From the NCBI GenBank assembly GCA_020152595.1, contig JAIGNY010003010.1, positions 496,001 through 560,000 on the forward strand: a stretch of DNA of 64,000 nucleotides, in the 5' to 3' direction. The DNA is from Chiridota heheva (taxonomy: Eukaryota; Echinodermata; Holothuroidea; Apodida; Chiridotidae). Both the position numbers and the translations under genes were made by a program. The notes beneath the pieces were generated by a model, which was not told where the DNA came from, did no database searches, and saw only the letters and a program-made list of their open reading frames with translations. Shown piece after piece: positions 1 through 23,179 of the stretch; the stretch's first letter is position 1, and each line of letters opens with the position of its first letter.

Positions 1-11096
<11,096 letters not shown>

Positions 11097-12431
11097 GACC
11101 TAAGGGAGCACTTCTGTGAAATAACCAAAGGCTCGCCAATTAGACTCCTCTGATAGATAACTCAAACAAGTTGCTAAGAGCAGAAAGGGCCAAGAGTACA
11201 ATCTGATGTCAGTCGTATCTACACGAATAACACAACATTAAACTTGAATATCTCCTTAAGGGAATATGATTTTTGAATGCTTTCTCTGCCATTTTGTTTC
11301 TTTTAAAGTTGTATCACCTCTGACCTAATGCTCTAAAAAGTTTAGTTAAAAGAGTGAGGACACAAGTTTATTTTTGTGAATTATACATTTATTAAAACTT
11401 CTGTGAATGACAATTTTAAAAACTGCTTCTAACTTATTGTCTTCATTTTAAATTGATCCAAGATTAATCACATTGATTATGTTGTGGATGCAAAATGTCT
11501 CTTTAAGTTTAAAATGAAATATGACTCTTACAGAGCCAACAAGGATCTTAAAGGATATAAGCACAGACACTAGTGCATGTGGCTGTCCCTTGTAAATCCT
11601 GGTATATTTATCATCATGATTTGGAAATTGGTAACAAATAACAAATATTTTCTTTTAAGTTTCAAGTTGTATCATTCATTGGAGTGTATCTTATCTTCAA
11701 TAGTCCTGAAATTATATCAGAGGTTGACAAGGAGTGTGCAAAATCCAATTATTTTAAAAGAACATGGTTGTTTGATATCTATATTTGCTTTAGATTCTTA
11801 TTTTTGAAATCCCCCTCTCCTGCCCCCCCAAAAAACTTTTTTTAACTTATTCATCATGTAAGAAATTTCAAAAAGAGGTTTTTAAGCAGATTCTTGTTAA
11901 TAACACTATTGTGAGTAGCATTATGCATATGCTGCATTTATTGTGTAAGAAATATTGATTATTGTATTTAAAAGTCTCCATATCATATAGCATAATAGTA
12001 AAAGTCTAACATTTCAAAATATTATAATGTCAATAACAACCTGAAATGATAATTGTATGGATATATTTTTCTGTAATGAACAACAAGACCTAAGTGTACA
12101 GAGTGTGTCTGTGCATATAACATGACCAGCCGAGTTGAACAGAGCTGTCCTAAATTAGTCGTTAGTTTAATCATGGAGCTATTATCTGAAATTAACTCAG
12201 TAGCTCCATGTTTTAATTCAAATGAGGGCAAAAAACGAAGAAAAAATGTTACCTTTGCAAGATTCAACTCAGTATGTTTGGCACAAAAGCAAATCGAAAC
12301 CCATCGCCTTATCCATTTGGACACAGCAATTTGAATGAAATTGTTGCTGCTCAGTAAACACAATAATTTTGTAAAAAACATCATAAAAAGATTATTTTTT
12401 AATTGTGAAAATGTTTTTATATTATCATTTT

Positions 12432-12563
12432 GTGGTGTCATAAAAATGTTTTTATAACAGTTTAGAAAAAAAATGTTTTTTAAAAACGTAAAAATGATAT
12501 ATTTAAAACATTTTTTGTATAATGATATATGAAAAAGTTATAATAATGTATTTATGACACCAC
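12432..12563. repeat. short inverted repeat with GTGGTGTCATA arms
   Basis: GTGGTGTCATAAA at 12432 and its complement ending at 12563 flank an AT-rich interior. It may be a tiny MITE. Confidence 0.5.
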
Positions 12564-12765
12564 ATTAAGATGTTATTAAAGCATAACACAAAATGTTATA
12601 AAGACATTGTTTTCTGGGTGTATTATTAATATGGTGCGTTATATGATCGAAAGAGGCGTGTTTAGCCATTGGTTAAATTTTCAACCAATCAAAAAAATTA
12701 AACCTGCATGTGTGCACCTTTAAGACAATCTTGTAAGATAGGCTAATTTTTTTGCGCTTCCATTT

Positions 12766-12872
12766 TGTTAACACATTTTGGTCAAAATACATTTTGGTCA
12801 AAACATATTTTGGTAAAAACACATTTTTGTCAAAAGATTTTGGTCAAAACACATTTTGGTCTAAACACATTA
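12766..12872 (+). repeat. tandem repeat, unit about 18 bp
   Basis: About six imperfect copies of ACACATTTTGGTCAAA. Confidence 0.8.
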
Positions 12873-14036
12873 TACTATTTTGGTGATACAGTTTTTTTTT
12901 TTTTTTAATTCCTTACCATTTAATCAAATGATATTGCACATTGTATCTGATATTTTACTTTGTAAATTAATCAATGTTTCCTATTGATGATCCATACTTT
13001 TAAACCCTAGTTTTAAAGAATGAAAGCACTTAATAATGTGCCAACAGGTGGTACATACGCTTTCCTACAAAGAGTATGAAAAGAATATGAGCTTTGAATG
13101 TAAGCTTTTGTACTGAGGGAACAATGTGAAATTTTAAATGTGCTATTCAAACTAAAAAGGTAATAAAGAATTGGGATTTTAGTTATCAGTGTAGTTAAGT
13201 CTTTATCAGGCAAATTTGTTGATAAGGGAAACCTTGTACTGGTACAAGATTCATTTGAAACAGCTTTACAAGAAGGATGCATTCCATGCTTGATAATGAT
13301 AGTTACAATATTTTGTACATAATTGGTATAAACTTTCCATCCGCCTGATGCAAAATTACTTTAAATAGCTCATAATTTGTGATATGAAAGAATGCTTATG
13401 CATAATTATTATGTTTTGTAATAGTTATATATTTAATGAAGCATTATTTTTATTGTTTGCAGTGTGTGTAATAAATATTTCCAGTAATTTTGTATTCAAA
13501 ACTTTTACAGTCACAGTTGTATTACATTTCTAAAATGTAAATTACTTCATTGTTTAATGTCATGTGATGATATTTTTCCACCAAGATGATCATTATGGAG
13601 AAAATCATACATGATTTATTATTAATAAAAAAAAATCAGATTTATAAATAATTTATAGAGAGTATAGTAAGCTAATAATAGGTGACATGATGAGAAGACT
13701 TCATATTGGTATCAAAAAAACCAAAATGGATCAAATTAATTTTCCTATGTACAACTTCTGTATTTTGTGCATAACTTGAACCTGGATATAGGTTGAACTT
13801 GTAGGCATGGAAATTTCTTTGCATTTCCAGAAATGTTAATGTTTCAATAATGTAATGAATACTTTCAGAAGTTCTTGTTGATTTCTTGCAGATAAAACAA
13901 AGGTATGATCATTATCATTATAATTATTATTATTTTATTCTTTTCATTCTTGGTATGCATCTCTGCTATGTAAATATACAACCTTATTTCTGAGCTGAGT
14001 GTGCTAGAACATTAGAGGATAAGTTCATGCATGTTT

Positions 14037-14570
14037 ATCTTATATGAAAGAGGACTTCAAAAGGAACAAAATAGTGAAGAAAACATTCAAAAATCTTATT
14101 CCGTTAGGAATCTATTTAAGTTTAAAGTTTGGTATCATTTGTGATGTAGTAATGACTGAAAACAGACTAGTTGTGATGTCATAGCCTCAGATTCCTCAAA
14201 GTCTTTATGTATTCCATCATATTTCTTCCTATGATTTTGTGACTAAAAAACCATAAGATATGTCAAAAAAGTAGTAAAACTGAATCTAGGAAGGGTATTT
14301 ATAATATACCACCTGAAGAAAGTTTGAGGGAAAATAATTTAAATAGTAAAAAATTTAAATAAACTTTTTTTTAAATGCATAAAGACTTATGAGGAATCTG
14401 AGGCTGTGACATCACAACTAGTCTAATTTCAGTCATTTCTACAGAAATGATACCAAACTTTAAACTTTAATATTTCCTTAACGTAATAAGATTTTTGAAC
14501 GCTTTCTTTGCTATTTTGTTTCTTTTTAAGTCCTTTTTCATATAAGATGGACTTGCTTGACCCCTGAGCT
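14037..14570. mobile_element. long palindromic foldback MITE
   Basis: The left arm (14037-14220) and right arm (14375-14570) are reverse complements over about 180 bp, including AACTAGTCTAATTTCAGTC-like sequence and GAATCTGAGGCTGTGACATC. The family recurs at 58839-59322, and as halves near 11100-11340 and 25835-26010. Confidence 0.75.
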
Positions 14571-15474
14571 AATCTAACAACTAAAGCTTCAGAAAGGACC
14601 AGCTTCCGATAAGTTTGAACCTCCAATTAAAGATTAATTACTTTGTAGATAATATTTATTTAGAACTTTGATATCAATTTTTATGAATAATGTTATGAAA
14701 CATTTAATTAGAGGAACACCTTGATAGTAAATTCCTTCCAGATTTTTATTTTGAATACTAGTAATTTATCATTTTTCTGAATTATTTGGAAATGTTTTTT
14801 CCTTGTAAATCTTGGTGCAAATATTTTTGTGTAGTTGTATTCACTCTGGTATTTCATATCTAAATATATATCTGGCAAAAACTAAACACCTATACTTGTT
14901 TTAGCTTTTAACTTCAAGTATACCTTCACCATCGATGATCAGTCCCAAAATATTTGAAGAGAATTTTGCTTGAATATGATTTCCTTATTCTTGTGAAATG
15001 TTTGGCAATGTACTAGCAAATTATGGTGCTTGTCTTATTTTGCTTTTCATGATTTTGCAATTATTTTGCTTTTCTTGACACTGCCATTATTGCTGCAATT
15101 AGTGGCATAATCGAAAATAACGTTATCAAATCCCCTGACCTTTATTTTTAGATGTTTACATAATATCATGGTCCCCCTCCCACTCCACACACACATAACC
15201 TTTTTGGTGTCTTCAGCCTTTGGAAAGGCACTTCCCCACCTAATTTGTTACCCAGCTGCCAAGTTACACTCTCAATCTCAAGGAGGTGGGGAGAGTGGGG
15301 GATATCCACAAGTATCTCTCTTGTGTTTCTTTATGATTTGATAGGAAAACACTTTTGACCATCAATAAAGGTCATACCTTAAAATTTCAAGGGCAAGAGG
15401 AAATATTATAGCTAAAATGTTGGCAAAAATTAAATGCCCAACTCCTTAGTTATGGGGAGGGGGACTCCCTTCAC
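14571..15474. other. no recognisable feature
   Basis: AT-rich, no coding potential and no clear repeat ends seen. Confidence 0.5.
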
Positions 15475-16087
15475 CAGTGACATAGCCAGAGGGTTCAGAT
15501 TTTAATCCGCCGGTTCAGATTGGTGCCGTCGGTTTAACAAGCTTTGACATTCCAGGTGCTTATTACGTTTTTAGATTTTAAAAGGGAACTTTCTCATGAA
15601 AAGGTTCTACGGTAATAATATATTAAACATTCTTGGGATTTTGTATTTAAATACATGAACTAAGAGAGAGAGGGAGGTGGGTGTCAGAGGGCACGTGATA
15701 CAGAATAGGCTCATTTTAAAAGTTTGACAACATTTGCACAAGTTTGTAGTAAATTGCGGGCCCCTGGATCCCACGACGACAAGTCTAGCACTTTGCGCTT
15801 TGATTTTGTGTTTTGTATATGGTGTATTATAGCTCTCTATGACATGAAATTTGACTTGTATGATACGCCTAAACCTTTACTATGTGTTGTGACATACTTT
15901 TTTGCCCTTGAAATGTCAATTTGGCGAGAACTTCCGGGAGCTTCGCCCCTGGACCCTCACCAAGCGGGCCCCTGGACTCCATGCCAACAAGTTGAGCACT
16001 GTGCGATCAAAGTGACACCTTCGGTGTCACCTCAACTACACTACTAAATATCACCTCCCCAATATGGAAATTCTGGCTACGCCACTG
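15475..16087 (-). mobile_element. hAT-type MITE, same family as 57.8 kb
   Basis: Ends CAGTGACATAGCCAGA and GGCTACGCCACTG. Flanking octamers CCCTTCAC and TCCCTCAC agree at 6 of 8, as expected for an old hAT target duplication. The interior is the reverse complement of 57814-58595, with the 23-bp motif present only once (about 15538-15560). Confidence 0.7.
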
Positions 16088-16359
16088 TCCCTCACTGTTT
16101 TGGTATTTATATTTTTTGTATGGTGATTTTTTGTATTTTTGTGTGATTTTGCCTCCCCTCAATTTTGGAATGCAAATTTGATTTTGTGGCACCTAACTTT
16201 TAGTAAGCAAACCCTGCCAATGCTGTCACAGGGACCGCAGTGACACACTTTTTTCCTATGCAAAAATTAAAAAACTATTATGGCCTGAGAGGATTTCACC
16301 TTCCCAGTTTTGCAGGTTGAGAGGAAAACTTGAGAAATAATTAACAATGAAATTGAAAC

Positions 16360-17080
16360 AATTGGTCAAAATTAAAATATAATGTGGTAAAAGTATTTGA
16401 AATTCTGGTCAAATGTATCAACAAAATTTCCATAAAATTTACCAAAATTTCCTCAAAATGGAAGAAAATTGCCTAAAAACAAATTTCCTGAAAATTTAAG
16501 ACAATTGTCAAAAAGGAACGGAATTTCCTTTAAATTGACAAACAGTTCCCCAAAATTTAAAGGAAAGTGCCCGAATATGAATTAAGTTTTCCTAAAAATC
16601 GAAGAAAATTTCCCGAAAATGAAGGTAAAATTAAAAATAAAAATTAGCATGGTTATCGGAAATTTGTAAACAAATTTAACAAAAATTCCCCATAATCGAA
16701 CAAAAATATCTATAAATGAAAGAAATTTCCCGAAATTTCCTAGAATAAAAAAATTCCCAGAAATTAAAGCAAATTTGGAACAAAATTGGGTTAGAGTAGG
16801 TAATTGTAACTGATTATTTGAAATTTTAGTCAAATTTGTCACCAAATTTCCTCAAAATTGAAGAAAATTACCAATAAACGAAGGAAATTTCCTAAAAATT
16901 GGTAAAATTTGTTAACAAATTTCCCCAAACTTTCTTCAAAATTTAACAAATTTACCTATAAATGAAGGAAATTTACAAAAATTGCTCAAAAATAAGTGAA
17001 ATTTTCTTTAGATTGTCAAACAATTCACTGAAATTGTAAGGAAACTGTCCGAAAATGAAGGTAATTTCCCAAAAAGTAGA
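16360..17080. repeat. degenerate TTTCC/GGAAA low-complexity repeat
   Basis: About 700 bp built from variations on AAAATTTCCCGAAAATGAAG, with loose periods near 30-36 bp. Similar short patches lie at 19660-19830 and 53980-54070. Confidence 0.65.
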
Positions 17081-17978
17081 GGAGATAATCTTTCAGAAGA
17101 TAAGAAAGCAACATCAGTCTGTCAGTGATGGAACTTGATTTACTAGTGCAATTTTTCCACTTGTGACTGGAAACTGTTTGGGTTCATCTCCCCTCTCCCC
17201 TTCCTCTGATAGGTGACCCTTCCTACATTCCTGCCTAAAACACTTTAATTATATGCACCAATATAATTGGGAGTTAGTGTATGCATGTGCACTGATGCAC
17301 CTTTTATTTTTGTAATTTACTTTTTCAACCCCCCTTCCTCTCAACACACACACATACACACTTCTAAAATTGCTCCGCAGTCCCTACGTCAGTGGTGGTG
17401 TCAGTAGATGGTACCTAATGTTGTTAGAGGAGCAGTTGTGTGTCATTGGGGACACACATGTTCCAATAACATACAACAGGAAAGTTTCACATCTGCAAAC
17501 AGGAACCATGAAGTGGGGGAACAAAGGCCCTTAGCATTTATTGAGTCACACCTGCTGAAATACAGTTGTTGATCGGGTCACTTAACCAGCAATCAACACA
17601 ACTTAAAAGATGATAGAGACAATACAATTAGGCCCGTAGGGCGGAGGTGTGATGGGTGGAGACCACCAGTGTACACAAATCCATATACTTCCCTACAATT
17701 CATGTAAGATTTTTTTTTTTACTATGGAAGCGCACTTCCTCCCCCTCCGATTTATTGAAAATCAATTAGGATCTCACTCATACATCCCTCCACTCCCGCC
17801 TCCAGCCCCCACCTCCCTCCCCCTTCCCCCATTTTCTTCTCAGATTCTGACGAACTGGAAACTCGATTTTGGAGGGAAGTGGGAGGGATTAGGGGCCCTT
17901 AGCCTCTTCGTGGCACCGCTATTGCATGCAAATTTTTTTATGGTGGTGAGGAATTTTATCCCTTGCACTCCTCTGTAA
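17081..17978. other. no recognisable gene
   Basis: Mixed sequence with C-rich patches (around 17785-17840) and a short inverted repeat near 17440. No supported exon. Confidence 0.45.
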
Positions 17979-18129
17979 CAGGGCTGTAATTCCCGGGGGA
18001 CAGGAAACATGCCCCTTACTTTTCAGCAAAATGTTTAAAATTCAGTCTATTTTGAGAATTTTTTTGTTTACAGGCTGCCCCCCCCACCCCTTCCCCACAC
18101 ACACTTTTCAAATGAGAATTACGACTCTG
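17979..18129. mobile_element. 151-bp hAT-type MITE
   Basis: Ends CAGGGCTGTAATTC and, reversed, CAGAGTCGTAATTC. Flanking octamers CTCTGTAA (17971-17978) and CTCTGTAG (18130-18137) match at 7 of 8. Confidence 0.65.
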
Positions 18130-18780
18130 CTCTGTAGCACTGCTATGTGACACCTGCCCCAGGTAGCTTTGACATCATGAAATACAATACAGTTTGATGG
18201 CAACATTCCCACCGATTTTTGCATTCAAAATGAGATACTTCATCCCATTGTAATCGTACTTAAGGTGAATCTTTTATGAAAGTTGATTACCTCAGAAATA
18301 GATATTGCTTTTGAATGAGATGGACTACAGAGACTGCATAACCTTGTCCGTTAATGGAACGGTATTAACTTTTTGCCCAAATTTTTGTTCTAAATTTTCC
18401 CAATAATTTTGATAATTGTCACACACCCATAGCAACACGGCCATAGGAATGATTACAAAGAAACATAGTATGCACTTGTTATAAGCATGGGCGGGATTTT
18501 ATGAAATTTATGAAATTTAGAGGAAAATGTTGAATATTTATATTGAGCCAAAATGCAGAGAATTTGAAGAAAAAGTCAGATATTTTCAGGAAATAATTAC
18601 GACATTTTGGTACCTCTAGACCTAATTAAAAATATCATTCGGTTTTTTGCAAATTTTGTCCCCCAAGGATGGCACAAATGAACACTAATAAGACCGATTG
18701 CTTTCATCAGGATTACCAAGAAACATACCGAGTTTTGCAAATTGAAAAAAAAAAAATATTTTCGAGTTTTGGGAAATTTT

Positions 18781-18808
18781 TGGCCAGGGGGTATTTTCCC
18801 CCTGGCCA
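18781..18808. repeat. perfect hairpin, 11-bp arms
   Basis: TGGCCAGGGGG, 6-base spacer, CCCCCTGGCCA. Probably part of an unrecognised MITE. Confidence 0.8.
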
Positions 18809-19915
18809 CGCCCTAATTCCCCTTACCCACGCCCCCACCTGATTATCTACGTCATTGGGGTGTCTCTCTTGTCACCCCAAATCAAACCTGTGGTTGTGCT
18901 GTTATAATACAAGAATCATCTTCGTTAAAGATATATTCCGCGGCCGTCAAAGTGCCACCACCACAAACAAAAAACAAAACAAAATCCTAGATCCACAACT
19001 GCATCAAATAGTATGTTTTGCCTCAAATTGTAAAGTAAAGGAATTATGGTAGAGGAATATGAAACTTGAAAAGGTGATGAACTGCATAAGTAAGTACACA
19101 GGATAGAAAATAAGGGGAAAATAAAAAGTAAGAAAAAAAATATATATCTTTTATGTTTTAAAAATCTTTTTATTGCTTGTTGGCTTTTTCAATATTATTG
19201 ATTGTCAATATTCAGATATAGGCATAGTAAGTTGTGGTTGTCACCCTCATCTCATCCCACTCAGATCGGTATAGGGGTGGCCTAGACGTTGCTTGCAAAA
19301 CTGCATGGATTTTTTTGTCAAACTTCATGTTTCTCAAGGGATACCAGTGAAGACAAGATATTCAACACAACACCCCTCTCACCAGCTGTGTGACCCTTGA
19401 AGTGAATGAAACATGTTAAGTCTAGCCTGCAGTGGATCAAAGAGGGTGCATTTGGTTTGGTTCTTGGAGTTCCCACTCGGCGACTCTAATACAAAAGGCC
19501 GGCCCTGACAGCGGCGTAGGAAGATATTTTACATTGGGGGTTTGTGAAGGAAGAGGGGGGGGGGACTTATTTTGTCCAACTTCAAAACAACAAAAATGTA
19601 TTGAGTTTAAATTACGTCCAACAAACTATTTCAAAATGGGGAGGGTGGCGAAATTATTATAAATTTTGCCACATTTCCAATTATCTGAAAATGAAGAAAA
19701 TCTCCAAAAAAATTGTTTAAAATTTCCCCAAAATGATGGAAATTTTGCAAAAATTAGGCAAATTTCTTGTCAATTTAACTTGAGATTTCACTGAAATGAA
19801 AGAAGATTTCTTGAAGAAAAGATGTGAAGATAAAATAAATTCGTTAGACCTTTATTATTGGAGAGGGGGGGGGAGGAGGTGATATATTGGCCGCCTTCCC
19901 CCTCTTTCATACACT

Positions 19916-20460
19916 CTAAAAACACAAGAGTTGAAACACACTTAAAGAGCTGCATATAGCTCTTAGCAAGTGCTCCTTCAAGTGCAGCATCTGAAGTGTT
20001 AATTTAACTCTTTATGCAGCACCCGGGTGTTAAATCTCAACATGCCGCCGTGCTGTATAACACTTACAAGTGATGTCTTCAACCCTTACGAAAGGTTAAA
20101 TAAAATTGTTTAGCTTGTTCTGGTGCTGTATTCAACCCTTACGAAGGGGTTAATATAATTGTTTAACTCAGTCGTTTGATGCTGCAGTGTACCTCAACAA
20201 TTACAAGCAGTGGCGTAGCCAAATGGTGTGCAGAGGGGGTGATTGCCCCACCAATATTCTTCAATATTCAATTTTTATCAAAATTATTACCGTCCGTCGG
20301 CAGGGGCCATATTTTGTATCCTGTCTGTTTATTTATGTTACTTGCCCTACCAATATGGGAATCATAGCTACGCCACTGCTAATTTACAAGTGTTGTATTT
20401 AACCCTTGCAAAGGGTTACATCAAATTCCAAACGGTTTTAGACGAATGCTTCTAAATGGT
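19916..20460. repeat. repeat with three AACCCTTACGAAAGG units
   Basis: Starts near CACTCTAAAAACACAAGAG, a form typical of MITE ends. It contains repeated TTCAACCCTTACGAAAGG-like units near 20075, 20130 and 20400, and an AAGAGCT...AGCTCTT hairpin at 19945. It is split by the hAT-like element at 20208-20378. Confidence 0.5.
20208..20378 (+). mobile_element. 171-bp MITE with CAGTGGCGTAGC ends
   Basis: Left end CAGTGGCGTAGCCA and right end TAGCTACGCCACTG are inverted repeats, like the hAT-type elements at 15.5 and 57.8 kb. Target duplication not found. Orientation arbitrary. Confidence 0.6.
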
Positions 20461-20728
20461 GTTAGGGACTTCGACGAAAGTTGTATCAAAGGTTAACATA
20501 ATTAGATTACATCCTTCAGTATGTGACACTGGTGAACCTGATTTGTGAAGCACTTTCGTTTGTCCAGACAGCCTCTTGCCAACCACGCAGTCATAGTTGA
20601 ATAGAGACGTATTGTAAAAAATGAAATTAAAGTTTGAGCTTCATTTATACTTTTATCTGGAAAAATTCAGCAAATGTTTGAATAAAAATATTAAACCACA
20701 CGATAAATATACTCGCAACACGACCAAG

Positions 20729-21570
<842 letters not shown>

Positions 21571-22143
21571 TATTTTTGTATTTATTTTTTTATACCAAAA
21601 TACTGACATCGCACACAGACTCTCACTTCCTTAACTTTCCTTCAATGCCAAAATACTGACTTTATACTTAAAACGCCAACATTACAGCATCCTATTGTTA
21701 TCAACACCTTACTCCTACAATCAACACAGGACACAGACCTAAACACCTCCTTAGGTATCACCAAAGAGCCTCTTTGGTATCACTACGCCTACTCGTTAAT
21801 TCTATCACACCTGAAACACTTCAGACACTACCCAATCATTTCATTTATATTATATCGTTGATGACCGCTTAGCCCTGACTACCGATTGTTTATTATTGTT
21901 TTATTTAGGGGCTTTGTCATTTGATTTATTTAATCTTGCCCCAGGCTCTGGTGAGAGTCACATTGGGTTCTTTACTCCATAGATTTTTGTTGTTGTATAT
22001 TTAAAGAAAAAGTAATTATGTATTAATTGTAATATCATAGTGTCAGCACGGGATCGGGCCCAGAGCATACTCGACCCTTTTCTTGGTTGGCTTTGTCGGC
22101 CAAATCACTCCCTTCAATGTATTTTACCTGACATAAAAATCGA

Positions 22144-22161
22144 GCCAGCCTCCGGGCTGGC
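22144..22161. repeat. GC-rich hairpin
   Basis: GCCAGCC, 4-base loop TCCG, GGCTGGC, in an AT-rich context. Function unknown. Confidence 0.6.
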
Positions 22162-22801
22162 GATCGATAGGTAATGTCTAAGGCCCATTGATTATTTGAT
22201 TTCCCTCTAAACCTCACCATTTGCTGAATGAACCATTTAATGTCATACAACTTAGTTCCAAATTCCATACGAGCCATTCAATCATTCACTGCAGTTATAA
22301 GAATTTTGACTGGAATTTCTTCCTGGGTAATACGATAATGAATCAGAAAAGGTCATGTGACAATCCAAGACAATGAGGAATCATAAATGGTCATTGACAA
22401 TCTAATACCAATTGAAATAACATCAGAAAATTTCTTCTTCTTTTATTTTTTAATTTTTTATTTTGAATGTAATTTCTCAAGACCATTCAAACCATTTGTG
22501 GATAAAAACAAACTAAAAAAACATTTAAGAATTTGACGGGGAATTTGAATGGCGTTGAATAGAATCTACATTTTTAAATGCTCTTGAATGGAAATAACCA
22601 AAACTATTTAAAACCATTTAATATCATTCAAATCCATCCCAGACCACCCTTGCCCCTATGGCGAGTCCGTCTTAAAGATTAATAAGTTTAATATAACTGT
22701 CCATTGTATTTATCAACGATCCCATACGAAATTTTGTGCCTGGATGAATGAATGGTGCCATCTGTTGTTTTGATTTTCTGCGGTACTTAAAAACGTCACA
22801 T

Positions 22802-22962
22802 TGACGTCATACCACTTGCAATTTTAATTTTCCAAATCTTGATATGTTTTGACTGTACTGTACACATGCACACTGCTAGTAAACAGTACAATCATGCTTC
22901 GGTATGTGGCTAACACTAAGACATACAGCAACAGTGTACCGCCAGAACAGACCGTATATAAA
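22802..22962 (+). promoter_or_regulatory. candidate promoter: CRE and TATA box
   Basis: A full palindromic CRE (TGACGTCA) at 22802-22809 and TATATAAA at 22955-22962 precede the candidate first exon. The expected start site near 22985 gives a 5' leader of about 130 nt. The 16 bases CGTCACATTGACGTCA recur near 44037-44052, where no exon is seen. Confidence 0.4.
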
Positions 22963-23112
22963 CTTAAAAAGTTAGTCTCTTTGACTGTACTAAGGCTCGA
23001 GTCTGAAGACAGAATTTCAATATGGTAACAGTATTTTGAGTTGAAAAAACCCCGGCCAAACACGAAATGTTTTTCCAGTAAAATAACCAATCATATAATT
23101 TAAGTTACTGAA

Positions 23113-23179
23113 ATGGAACTCGGAACCTTGTTCGGTGGATGGAATACAGATGGATATTCAGCTGGTGGTAAAATAATTG
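23113..23179 (+). CDS. candidate alternative first exon A
   Basis: ATG with purine at -3 and G at +4 opens MELGTLFGGWNTDGYSAGGK then II, and runs into a GTGAGT donor at 23180, leaving one base (phase 1). A CRE and TATA box lie upstream. No downstream exon joined to it was found in the window, so the product is unknown. Confidence 0.4.

Larger units (their letters stand above)
11097..13475 (+). other. probable 3' UTR and downstream DNA of the PLAT/ankyrin gene
   Basis: No coding exon is visible after the stop. AATAAA occurs near 13469-13474 and is the best polyadenylation candidate, but the true end is not provable here. 11100-11340 carries a diverged half of the foldback family seen at 14.0-14.6 kb. 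A small inverted repeat (12432-12563) and an 18-bp tandem (about 12770-12870) also lie here. Confidence 0.4.

Noticed and set aside
22035-22277. 80-residue minus-strand frame (MARMEFGTKLYDIKWFIQQM)
   Set aside because: No recognised family, no splice or promoter context; may be chance.
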